Below, one piece after another: positions 5,664 through 12,308 of a DNA stretch of 15,905 bases. The notes under the pieces were generated by a model, which saw nothing but the letters and a program-made list of their open reading frames with translations, ran no database searches and had not been told where the DNA came from. The position numbers and the translations under genes were made by a program. The stretch comes from Bacteroidota bacterium. Lineage in GTDB: Bacteria > Bacteroidota > Bacteroidia > Chitinophagales > Chitinophagaceae. The stretch lies in the NCBI GenBank assembly GCA_023386395.1, contig JAEWJV010000581.1:1-15905 (forward strand), read 5' to 3'. Position 1 is the stretch's first letter, and each line of letters begins with the position of its first letter.

Positions 5664-7040
5664 TTACATTTTCATCCCCATCATGCCTGGGTAAATGCGC
5701 AGGTAAATTTCCAATGCAGAAGGATTCTTTCCATATAAACTATACAATTTTTTGTCTTCATTGTAAAAAGTAAAATGCGTGCCCAGCGCAACCCTTGTTT
5801 TATTCAGCTTGAATAAATCATAATTCGCGCCAATTGTAAATGCATTTACATTAAACAGGCCATGTCCATAAACATCGTCATCAAGGTTAAGTTCATGTGT
5901 TGATTTTTGCACAAACTCATATTTACCATATAATGCCAGCTTGTTTAAACGATAAGACGCTTCAGCAAGCGCAGCATGTTCGCCATCTTCATTTTTTTGT
6001 TTGTTCATGCCCCAAACGGCCGTAGCTGCGAACGAGTTCTTGTTTTTAAACTGAGCAGCATATTCAACAGATGCAGTTGTTCTGTAAACGTTTTCATCAG
6101 CATGCAGGGTTTCAGGACTTTTTACATAAGCCTGCGATACCTGGAATGCCCAGTTTTTTGAAGGATTGAAAGAAAGCCTGCCACTCCAGGAATCAAATTT
6201 TGGCTTATCAAAATTATAACGGTCTTCATCCGGCTCCCTGCCTGTAAAAGAAGAACCTTCCAGTTTAAATTGTCCTAATCTTACGCAAATAGTTGCCACA
6301 CCAAAAGTTATATGCGTTGCGTCAATCCAGTGATGTGAAATGGGCGCGTCCGGGTTATCCATAGCAGAAGCGCGGTGCATAAAAGCCACAGGGCCTAAAG
6401 CCGGTTCGCCCGGATAGCCGATGTATGCAAACACATCTGCTTTATTAGAAAGCGCATAGGAATAAGCAACAGACAATTCAGAAAAAAGATCATGCGGATG
6501 CTGGCGATCCACAAGCGGTACGCCATGCGCAGATTCACCGCTTTGAAACAATAAAGGATAACCTTTCTGACCGGTTACAAGCGCATCTAATGAAAGCATC
6601 GTTCCGAAGCGGAATAAACCTCTTTCGCCAACCTGCCGTTGGCCCATAAACATAATCCAGTTGGGAGCGTCAAACATATCGTCGCCGCGTGAACCTTTGT
6701 CAGCAATATCTTGTTTATTGTAACGAAGAAAAAGATTGTAATGCAGCATGTACATCCAGTTTTTTGAATGATACATGTGGCCATACATTGGCGCTGCATC
6801 AGGGCTCCAGCCTGTGCCGGAACCATTGCGTGTCATGGGAAGATTTAGCGAAAAAGAATGCGACATATTACCCATGGGGGCATAATCAATCTTGCCTGCA
6901 TTTTTTACAGGTGTAGACATTGAATCGCTTTTGTTCATATTATGCATATCATGATGTGTATGCATTGAACTATCGTTTTGCGCCTGTAAATAATTTATTG
7001 AAATAAGAAGAACTGTAATTCCGGTTATAAAAGATTTCAT
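5664..7040 (-). CDS. Met/His-rich outer-membrane beta-barrel protein, metal-associated
   Basis: This is a 458-residue exported protein. A signal peptide (MKSFITGITVLLISINYLQA) with likely cleavage after residue 20 leads into a Met/His-rich segment, residues 26-41, of the MHTHHDMHNM type. The rest has alternating aromatic/polar strands typical of an outer-membrane beta barrel, with an extracellular-loop-like RQHPHDLFSELS and a C-terminus MMGMKM. I know similar proteins only as uncharacterised outer-membrane or metal-resistance-associated proteins of Bacteroidota. The Met and His motifs suggest Cu(I)/Cu(II) or silver contact at the cell surface or periplasm. It lies between the HYC_CC_PP and Csp genes on the same strand, which supports a metal role. 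A TAATTTTA box at 7051-7058 is one mismatch from a -7 element. The precise function is not known. Confidence 0.7.
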   Translation of the reverse strand: MKSFITGITVLLISINYLQAQNDSSMHTHHDMHNMNKSDSMSTPVKNAGKIDYAPMGNMSHSFSLNLPMTRNGSGTGWSPDAAPMYGHMYHSKNWMYMLHYNLFLRYNKQDIADKGSRGDDMFDAPNWIMFMGQRQVGERGLFRFGTMLSLDALVTGQKGYPLLFQSGESAHGVPLVDRQHPHDLFSELSVAYSYALSNKADVFAYIGYPGEPALGPVAFMHRASAMDNPDAPISHHWIDATHITFGVATICVRLGQFKLEGSSFTGREPDEDRYNFDKPKFDSWSGRLSFNPSKNWAFQVSQAYVKSPETLHADENVYRTTASVEYAAQFKNKNSFAATAVWGMNKQKNEDGEHAALAEASYRLNKLALYGKYEFVQKSTHELNLDDDVYGHGLFNVNAFTIGANYDLFKLNKTRVALGTHFTFYNEDKKLYSLYGKNPSALEIYLRIYPGMMGMKM

Positions 7041-7143
7041 GAAATGATTTTAAAATTAATAATAGTAACTTGGTTGTCTATAGAGAATAGTAACAACATT
7101 TAAATGCTGCCGAGAAACAACATGTGATTGAACAACACTATTA

Positions 7144-7530
7144 TCAAATTCTGAAAACACAATTCAATAAAAATGGTGGATTGGTCTTTGGAGGTGGATT
7201 TTCAATGCGCTGAACAATTACATTCTTACTGAATAATGGTATATCAATAAAGGCAAATGAACGATCCTTTACATATTCAGCATGATTAAACAGCGTGAAA
7301 TTAGCGGCTGAAGTAACCTGTTCTTTACTGATATTGAAAGATGCATGGGCATCGTTGCAACATCCCTGCTGCTCCTGTTTATGCATGCCGCAGTTATCGC
7401 AATTTTTTGAATCGTCTTTATCAATGTCCCATCCAATAAATTTGCCCATGCAATAATGAAAACTTACTGTGGCGCCGCTGGACGCAGTTGCATACACAAT
7501 AAAAAGTAATATGGACAGGACTTTCTTCAC
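7144..7530 (-). CDS. HYC_CC_PP family exported protein
   Basis: This 128-residue small exported protein carries the three signatures that name the HYC_CC_PP family of Bacteroidota: HYC (25-27), CC (57-58) and a proline pair or triplet near the C-terminus (112-114 and 118-119). A short hydrophobic signal (MKKVLSILLFIVYATASSGA) suggests export to the periplasm. Further Cys pairs, CDNC (44-47) followed by GMH, make thiolate metal binding plausible. It begins 20 bp after the HMA-MauE gene and should be co-transcribed with it. The family has no established biochemical role that I know of. Placement between metal-related genes suggests a periplasmic metal or redox partner (inference). Confidence 0.8.
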   Translation of the reverse strand: MKKVLSILLFIVYATASSGATVSFHYCMGKFIGWDIDKDDSKNCDNCGMHKQEQQGCCNDAHASFNISKEQVTSAANFTLFNHAEYVKDRSFAFIDIPLFSKNVIVQRIENPPPKTNPPFLLNCVFRI

Positions 7531-7550
7531 CTGAAATTTTATATCAATAT

Positions 7551-8285
7551 TTACGCCAGCAAAAATAAAAGCATTGCACCACTCATTAATATCATTAACA
7601 AATCTTCAATAATTGTTATAGTGCTCATGGGTAAATTGAATACAGCGCCAAGACAGGCACATTTTATTTTTCTTTTATTGAAAACGCTTTGCAAAACGCC
7701 TGTAATACTTACGGTCATTACAATTAGTGTAGCAACATTGGTGAGTAAGGGATTAAATCCTGTAATAAACGCCACGCCTAATGCAAGCTCAACAAAAGCA
7801 TATAAATAGCCGTAACCCATCCACCTTTTGGCAATAATATCATAAGAAAAATAGCTTTCCGCAAAGCCTTTCAAATCAAGCATTTTAAAAAAGGAAAACA
7901 CAAGAAAAAAAGCGCCCATGAAATTATTCATCCAGTGCATGATATTAAAGCCATTATTAGCCTCAATCAACAATGTTATGCCGGTGATGTACATAAAAAT
8001 TAATAGCACCGGCTTATAAGTTGCAAACCATGTTTTGCGTTCATCTTCATGTTCCATCTGCATTTGAGGATACGCATTTAATTCCGTTAACTGGTATTTA
8101 GGATAATCTTTCAATGCATGCTGCAATGCGCTTGTTTGTATATGATGATGCATGGTAATATCTGCTTCATTTTTATCAAGATGAATATCTGCTTTCTCAA
8201 CACCGTTAACAGCTTCTAAAAGCTTTTGCACTTTTGAGGCGCAGCCATTACAGGTCATTCCGGTTATAGTATATGTGTGTGTCAT
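7551..8285 (-). CDS. HMA domain fused to MauE/DoxX-like membrane protein
   Basis: This 244-residue protein has two parts. Residues 1-70 are a heavy-metal-associated domain with GMTCNGC (C12 and C15), the Cu(I)/Zn-binding motif of copper chaperones and P-type ATPase N-termini. Residues 90-243 are a membrane domain with about five hydrophobic segments (roughly 92-108, 121-137, 158-178, 181-198 and 222-243), resembling MauE/DoxX-type redox-associated membrane proteins. A His/Met-rich linker (HHH at 46-48, MQMEH at 75-79) joins the two. A conserved-looking CACLGAVFNLPMS segment (C209, C211) precedes the last helix and may be a second thiol or metal site. It is followed after 20 bp by the HYC_CC_PP gene. 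A metal-delivery or thiol-transfer role in the inner membrane is inferred, not shown. A TAATTTTG box lies four bases before the ATG. Confidence 0.82.
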   Translation of the reverse strand: MTHTYTITGMTCNGCASKVQKLLEAVNGVEKADIHLDKNEADITMHHHIQTSALQHALKDYPKYQLTELNAYPQMQMEHEDERKTWFATYKPVLLIFMYITGITLLIEANNGFNIMHWMNNFMGAFFLVFSFFKMLDLKGFAESYFSYDIIAKRWMGYGYLYAFVELALGVAFITGFNPLLTNVATLIVMTVSITGVLQSVFNKRKIKCACLGAVFNLPMSTITIIEDLLMILMSGAMLLFLLA

Positions 8286-8289
8286 ACAG

Positions 8290-8297
8290 CAAAATTA
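8290..8297 (-). promoter_or_regulatory. TAATTTTG -7-like box, 4 bp before HMA-MauE ATG
   Basis: The minus strand reads TAATTTTG, four bases, then ATG. The box fully matches TAnnTTTG, but no TTTG lies 19 bases upstream. If used, transcription would begin at or within a few bases of the start codon (leaderless). The upstream regulator gene has the same arrangement. Confidence 0.45.
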
Positions 8298-8360
8298 TTT
8301 CAGCCGTAGGCCCTTGCTGTTACACAATTGTGGATTGTATTTATATATTTCGGAGTTTTA

Positions 8361-8924
8361 TTAAATGTTGTCGAGCGTTTTGCGATGGTGTATGCCGCTT
8401 TGCTTAAAAACAGTTGGCGTTTGCCCGGTAACTTTTTTAAATTGTGCAGATAAATGCGCCACACTGCTGTATCCGGTTTCATAAGCAATTTCGCTTAAGC
8501 TTTTTTCATCATACACCAGCAGTTCTTTTACTTTTTCAATTTTCTGATTGATGACGAATTGTTCAATGGTTATACCTTCTGTTTCAGAAAATAATTTACT
8601 GAGATAGGAATAATCGTGGTGTAATTTTTCTGCAATAAAAGTGCTGTAATTTTTTTGCGGTTGCTGATCGTTGTAATGCACTGCATTTATAATGAGTGTT
8701 TTGATCTGTTCAATTATTTTATGTCTTTTATCATCCAGTAGTTCAAAGCCCAGTGCTTTTAAGCTCTCACTTAACTTAAATTTTTGATCTTTACTTAAAC
8801 TGTCTTCTTTAATAAACACTTCCCCCAGTTCTGTTTTTATTGGATGCAATCCGAGCTTTGTCAATTCGTTTTCAACTGCAATTTTACAACGCTGGCAAAC
8901 CATATTTTTTATATAAAGATTCAT
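8361..8924 (-). CDS. AraC-family regulator with CxxC metal-sensor-like N-terminus
   Basis: This 187-residue transcription factor combines an N-terminal HMA-like region (about 1-65) with a C-terminal AraC/XylS DNA-binding domain (about 75-175). The N-terminus reads MNLYIKNMVCQRCKIAVE, with C10 and C13 in the position of the HMA metal loop. Its later strands resemble the HMA fold only loosely. The two helix-turn-helices are at about 92-117 (FIAEKLHHDYSYLSKLFS) and 141-168 (SLSEIAYETGYSSVAHLSAQFKKVTG). It lies 75 bp upstream of the HMA-MauE gene on the same strand, so it probably senses Cu or a similar ion and controls the cluster (inference). The first ATG is kept because starting at Met8 would remove the first beta strand of the sensor. 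A TAATTTTG box lies four bases before this ATG. Confidence 0.85.
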   Translation of the reverse strand: MNLYIKNMVCQRCKIAVENELTKLGLHPIKTELGEVFIKEDSLSKDQKFKLSESLKALGFELLDDKRHKIIEQIKTLIINAVHYNDQQPQKNYSTFIAEKLHHDYSYLSKLFSETEGITIEQFVINQKIEKVKELLVYDEKSLSEIAYETGYSSVAHLSAQFKKVTGQTPTVFKQSGIHHRKTLDNI

Positions 8925-8928
8925 TATT

Positions 8929-8936
8929 CAAAATTA
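8929..8936 (-). promoter_or_regulatory. TAATTTTG -7-like box, 4 bp before regulator ATG
   Basis: The minus strand reads TAATTTTG, four bases, then the ATG at 8924. It matches TAnnTTTG fully without an obvious -33 TTTG at 19 bp. It is identical in sequence and spacing to the box before the next gene, at 8290-8297, which argues for shared use as a near-leaderless promoter or a common regulatory site. Confidence 0.45.
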
Positions 8937-9048
8937 GCAAATAGAAATTGCTGCTTTAAGAAATATGATGTGAGATTTTATTATTGAAATATATAGCGGT
9001 AAAAGTTTTCCTGATTTAAAATTTATATTTACCTATAAAATTCAATTT

Positions 9049-9537
9049 ATGAAAGCAAAATATTTCGCCGTCTTATCAATGTGCTTTAACATAATTTACA
9101 GTGCCTGCAGCAATCCTAAAGATTCTGCAAATTCATCATCTGACTCTTCATCCGCAGTTGCAGAAACCGCCCCTGCAACAGTTGTTTCAACCATTACAGG
9201 TTTGAAATGGAAATTGATTGAATTAATGGGACAACCAGTTGCCGACAGCGTGAATGGCAAAGAGCCTTTCATTATGTTCAAAAATGAAGATAGCAGCTAT
9301 GCTGCCAATGGCGGCTGCAATGGCCTCGGCGGTAAATTTGAATTGAATGAACAGGCGCTGCGCATTACGTTTAAACAAGGCATGTCAACAATGATGGCCT
9401 GCCCCGACATGACGGTTGAAAACGGATTAAAGCAGGTATTTACAGATGCAGATAATTACACACTCAGTGGCGATAGCATTTTATCTCTTAATAAAGCACG
9501 CATGGCGCCGCTGGCACGTTTTAGAAAAGTAGAATAA
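9049..9537 (+). CDS. META-domain (HslJ-like) lipoprotein
   Basis: This 162-residue envelope protein has a signal sequence ending in a plausible lipobox (IIYSAC, acylated C20), a Ser/Ala/Thr-rich linker (about 24-48) and a META domain (PF03724) from about residue 50. Family hallmarks are the opening GLKWKLIELMGQPV, the GGCNGLGGKFEL turn (C90) and the STMMACPDMTVE motif (C118) before the final strands. The HslJ/META fold is linked in other bacteria to heat shock or novobiocin resistance, but its molecular role is not settled. The two conserved cysteines may form a disulfide. It is divergent from the metal regulator and convergent with trxB, so it forms a single-gene unit. A weak -7-like TATATTTA lies at 9024-9031. 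Confidence 0.85.
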   Translation: MKAKYFAVLSMCFNIIYSACSNPKDSANSSSDSSSAVAETAPATVVSTITGLKWKLIELMGQPVADSVNGKEPFIMFKNEDSSYAANGGCNGLGGKFELNEQALRITFKQGMSTMMACPDMTVENGLKQVFTDADNYTLSGDSILSLNKARMAPLARFRKVE

Positions 9538-9560
9538 TCAAATATAAATCGGATTATACT

Positions 9561-9592
9561 TATAAACCTGCTGGTTTATCAGCAGGTTTATA
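9561..9592. terminator. Bidirectional hairpin terminator between META gene and trxB
   Basis: Arms TATAAACCTGCTG (9561-9573) and CAGCAGGTTTATA (9580-9592) form a perfect 13-bp stem with a six-base loop. It sits between convergent genes: 23 bases past the META gene stop and directly after the trxB stop (9594-9596). The T-tracts are weak on both sides, but stem strength and position support termination for both genes. Confidence 0.7.
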
Positions 9593-9593
9593 G

Positions 9594-10547
9594 TTAATTC
9601 AGACCTGATTCTCCCAAATATCTTTCTGCATCCAATGCAGCCATGCAACCGCTGCCGGCTGCGGTTACTGCCTGGCGGTAAATTTTATCCTGCACATCGC
9701 CTGCGGCAAAAACACCTTTAATATTTGTTTTGGTTGAACCGGGAACAGTTTTAATATAACCGGCTTCATCCATATCAAGCCAGTTTTTAAAAATATTACT
9801 GTTAGGCTGGTGACCAATGGCAACAAAGAAGGCACTTATTGGTATCGTTTGCTCTTCACCGGTTTTGGTGTTTTTTATTTTAACGCCTTCTACCCTGGTT
9901 TCGCCGAGCACTTCAATGGTTTCGGAGTTCCAGTAGATTTTTATATTAGGCGTGTTTTTAACACGATCCTGCATCACCTTGCTGGCGCGCATGCCATTCT
10001 CGTCTTTGCGAACAATCATGTGCACATTGGTGGCAAGCTTTGAAAGATATAAGGCTTCTTCACAGGCTGTATCGCCGGCGCCCACAATAGCCACTTCTTT
10101 ATTGCGGAAGAAGAAGCCATCACAAACGGCGCAGGCGCTTACGCCATAACCATTTAAGCGCTGTTCGCTTTCTATGTTAAGCCATTTGGCAGATGCGCCG
10201 GTGGCGATGATGACAGCATCGGCTTCTATAAGTTTTTCTTCGTCAATCCAGACTTTATGAACGGAGCCGGAAAAATCAACTTTCGTAGCAAGGCCGTAGC
10301 GAATATCGGCGCCCATACGTTTTGCCTGTTTTTCAAAATCGATCATCATTTCCGGGCCCTGGACGCCATCGGCATACCCGGGGTAATTTTCAACTTCTGT
10401 TGTTATGGTTAATTGCCCGCCGGGCTGAATGCCCTGGTATAAAACGGGCTTTATATTGGCGCGGGCTGCGTAAATAGCTGCTGTATATCCTGCCGGGCCT
10501 GACCCTATGATCAGGCAATGAACCCTTTCTGTTTCGTTATTTGCCAT
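9594..10547 (-). CDS. trxB: Thioredoxin-disulfide reductase
   Basis: This 317-residue cytosolic FAD/NADPH flavoenzyme keeps thioredoxin reduced. The N-terminal FAD-binding motif is LIIGSGPAGYTAAIYAARA (12-30), followed by PGGQLTITTEVENYPG. The redox-active CAVC is at 139-142, inside the NADPH domain as in low-molecular-weight bacterial TrxB. The NADPH dinucleotide fold is VAIVGAGDTACEEA (152-165), and the second FAD motif GVFAAGDVQDKIYRQAVTAAGSG closes the protein. Length and domain order are normal, and all key residues are present. It is separated from the upstream DUF4249 gene by 169 bp that holds a hairpin and a GC-rich element, so it is probably transcribed separately. A hairpin terminator follows directly. 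Confidence 0.96.
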   Translation of the reverse strand: MANNETERVHCLIIGSGPAGYTAAIYAARANIKPVLYQGIQPGGQLTITTEVENYPGYADGVQGPEMMIDFEKQAKRMGADIRYGLATKVDFSGSVHKVWIDEEKLIEADAVIIATGASAKWLNIESEQRLNGYGVSACAVCDGFFFRNKEVAIVGAGDTACEEALYLSKLATNVHMIVRKDENGMRASKVMQDRVKNTPNIKIYWNSETIEVLGETRVEGVKIKNTKTGEEQTIPISAFFVAIGHQPNSNIFKNWLDMDEAGYIKTVPGSTKTNIKGVFAAGDVQDKIYRQAVTAAGSGCMAALDAERYLGESGLN

Positions 10548-10595
10548 ACTGAATTTTAATTTGAACGTTGAATGATGCTGCCATGAAAAACGTTA

Positions 10596-10635
10596 GTACA
10601 AGTGTTGCGACGCAAGGAACGACGCCACGAAGTAC
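10596..10635. repeat. 40-bp GC-rich intergenic element, possible dispersed repeat
   Basis: A stretch bounded by GTAC at both ends is clearly richer in GC than the surrounding intergenic DNA. It contains the short dyad TTGCG-A-CGCAA (10605-10615). It encodes nothing evident and lies 50-90 bp upstream of trxB. Its look is that of a small dispersed intergenic repeat (REP-like) found in many copies per genome, but only one copy is in this window, so this is inference. Confidence 0.35.
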
Positions 10636-10658
10636 AAAAGCCGGGATCATAACAACAA

Positions 10659-10682
10659 AAATTATTTGCCTGCAAATAATTT
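10659..10682 (-). terminator. Hairpin after DUF4249 gene, probable terminator
   Basis: The arms are 11 bases each (10659-10669 and 10672-10682), perfectly inverted around a two-base centre. In the minus direction the stem is followed by TTTTTGTTGTT, as expected for a rho-independent terminator, 34 bases past the DUF4249 stop. The stem is AT-rich. Alternatively it is an operator or the 5' hairpin of a trxB leader, because a TAATTTTG box lies just upstream at 10690-10697. Confidence 0.6.
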
Positions 10683-10716
10683 AAGGGTGCAAAATTAATG
10701 AAGCTTGTGTTAATAA

Positions 10717-11616
10717 TTACTTAGGGATGATAATAGACCGGTATTGTGTGGCGTAACCGCAAAAAGCGCCAAGAGCGTCGCCGTTGATATTGCCAATAAC
10801 TTTAATAGGAGAAGAGAAGGGGTTGCCGGTGCTTTGATAAGCATACTCCCAGGTGCGCCAGAAATCGTAAGTGGCTTTATCTATGTCGCAGAATTTAAAA
10901 ACAATGCTGTCGCCGCGGTGAAAGAAACCAAAATCATCATCGTTGAATTTAATGGAATCGCCCCTGCTGTAACTTTTTGGTATCTGGAAAGTGTAGGTGG
11001 TGCCATCGGTAACCTGGTCGTCAAAAGCGGAGGTATAACCAGGATAGAATGGCTGGCTATTAGTGCTTACGAAATAGCGTACGTAGTCGCCAAAACCGGG
11101 CGGATCAGTAAACAGGCCATATAAAACACAACGGGTTGTGTCGGGATTATCGGGTGCTTTTTTCCACCAGAGCGAATCGCAGGTTTTTCGCATGGGAGGA
11201 ATGGTAGTGATGGCTGTATAAACAGAACTGTCTGGCAGTACAATATTCAGGTTATAAGTAGTGTTAAGCCTGCCAATAAGCACCTGTAGGGGATTGGTAA
11301 CATCAACCGTATAATAATAAAAAGTATAACCACTCGTATCAGTATAATTTACCTCTTTCAGTGTCACAGTTTTGCTGCCATCGGTTATAGTTACATTGGC
11401 ATTGTGCACAAATGAAGCCTGCAACTCTTCCGGTGAAATCGTATTGAAATAATTGAGTGAATTGGAAAGTACTACCAGCGGCGTGCCATTATCTTCAATA
11501 CGGGCGTCAACAACGAGTTTGGTGGGTTGATCATTTACTTTGAGGTCTATTGTACGTTCGCAGGAAACTAGCACAATGAACATGCATAAGTAATATAATT
11601 GTTTGAATTGCTGCAT
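10717..11616 (-). CDS. DUF4249 domain lipoprotein
   Basis: This 299-residue exported protein matches the Bacteroidota DUF4249 (PF14054) type. An N-terminal hydrophobic signal ends in a lipobox (VLVSC, lipidated C19), followed at once by the ERTIDLKVNDQPTKLVVDARIED opening that is typical of the family. Later come alternating beta strands, IPPMRKTCDSLWW in the middle, and a C-terminal FWRTWEYAYQSTGNPFSSPIKVIGNI section with an AFCGYAT ending. Such genes usually sit directly downstream of a TonB-dependent receptor and may help nutrient capture at the outer membrane. Here no receptor is adjacent and the gene appears to have its own -7 box at 11627-11634, so it stands alone. The function is unknown. 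Confidence 0.82.
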   Translation of the reverse strand: MQQFKQLYYLCMFIVLVSCERTIDLKVNDQPTKLVVDARIEDNGTPLVVLSNSLNYFNTISPEELQASFVHNANVTITDGSKTVTLKEVNYTDTSGYTFYYYTVDVTNPLQVLIGRLNTTYNLNIVLPDSSVYTAITTIPPMRKTCDSLWWKKAPDNPDTTRCVLYGLFTDPPGFGDYVRYFVSTNSQPFYPGYTSAFDDQVTDGTTYTFQIPKSYSRGDSIKFNDDDFGFFHRGDSIVFKFCDIDKATYDFWRTWEYAYQSTGNPFSSPIKVIGNINGDALGAFCGYATQYRSIIIPK

Positions 11617-11626
11617 TAATTAAGGG

Positions 11627-11634
11627 CAAAGATA
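11627..11634 (-). promoter_or_regulatory. -7 box for DUF4249 gene
   Basis: The minus strand reads TATCTTTG, a perfect TAnnTTTG match, ten bases before the ATG at 11616. There is no TTTG at the -33 spacing. A very short leader of about five bases is implied. Confidence 0.5.
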
Positions 11635-11688
11635 TTAGGAAACTGATTGAAGCATCTGAACATCTTCTTCTGCGCATCTTACCATAAT

Positions 11689-12288
11689 TTACTCTGTAGA
11701 GAATAATATCTTTTTAAAAGCCTCAGCGGCTTTATGCACCTGCACTGCCCAGCTTTCTGCTGCTGCGCCATCGGCGCCATCTGAAATATATTTCAGGCAG
11801 ATAAATGGGATATCTTCTTTCATGGCGATTAAAGCAAGCGGATAGGCTTCCATATCAATTACATTATAATCATCATTTGTGTGATTGATTTCAAAGCCAT
11901 CACCTGAGCCACAAATTCCATGAGGCAAATCTTTTATTTCAATGCCATAATTTAATAAGGATGGAATGCCAGAAAGCGGCGTTTCATATTTGGCAAAGCC
12001 TAATGGACGGACATCCATATCCCGTTGAATAAATTTTGTGCAGCAGATTACTTCACCGGTAGGGAAAACATTGCTGCCGGCAGAACCAAGATTTATAATA
12101 AGGGAAGGTTTATTGGTATGAATGAGCTTTGTAAGTTCATAAGCTGCGTTTATTTTTCCGATACCACATATAAGTTTATTTACATGTCCAAATTCTTCTG
12201 CAGCTTCTGAAGCGAGTGCAAAAACGAACAGCGTTTTTGCATCTGTAAGCTGCAAATCCTTAAATGAAATTTTGCCGGGGAATATCAT
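11689..12288 (-). CDS. MTA/SAH nucleosidase-like protein (phosphorylase superfamily)
   Basis: This 199-residue cytosolic protein belongs to the purine-nucleoside-phosphorylase/uridine-phosphorylase superfamily (PNP_UDP_1). The N-terminal strand FVFALASEAAEEF carries the acidic residue typical of nucleosidases. GIGKINAAYELT and INLGSAGS line the ribose/base pocket, and VIDMEAYPLALIAMK (E147) with YISDGAD (D170) match the substrate-binding Glu and catalytic Asp of 5'-methylthioadenosine/S-adenosylhomocysteine nucleosidases. It is shorter than typical MTAN or futalosine hydrolase (about 220-230), so the exact substrate (MTA/SAH, futalosine or other nucleoside) cannot be assigned. It begins 20 bp after the aspS stop and is probably co-transcribed with it. 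Confidence 0.75.
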   Translation of the reverse strand: MIFPGKISFKDLQLTDAKTLFVFALASEAAEEFGHVNKLICGIGKINAAYELTKLIHTNKPSLIINLGSAGSNVFPTGEVICCTKFIQRDMDVRPLGFAKYETPLSGIPSLLNYGIEIKDLPHGICGSGDGFEINHTNDDYNVIDMEAYPLALIAMKEDIPFICLKYISDGADGAAAESWAVQVHKAAEAFKKILFSTE

Positions 12289-12308
12289 AGTTTATCTGGC
12301 TTCAGAGC

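Noticed and set aside
10744..11124. Long plus-strand open frame (126 codons) antisense to the DUF4249 gene
   Set aside because: The minus-strand frame has a lipobox, family motifs and a promoter. The antisense product is low-complexity and resembles nothing.
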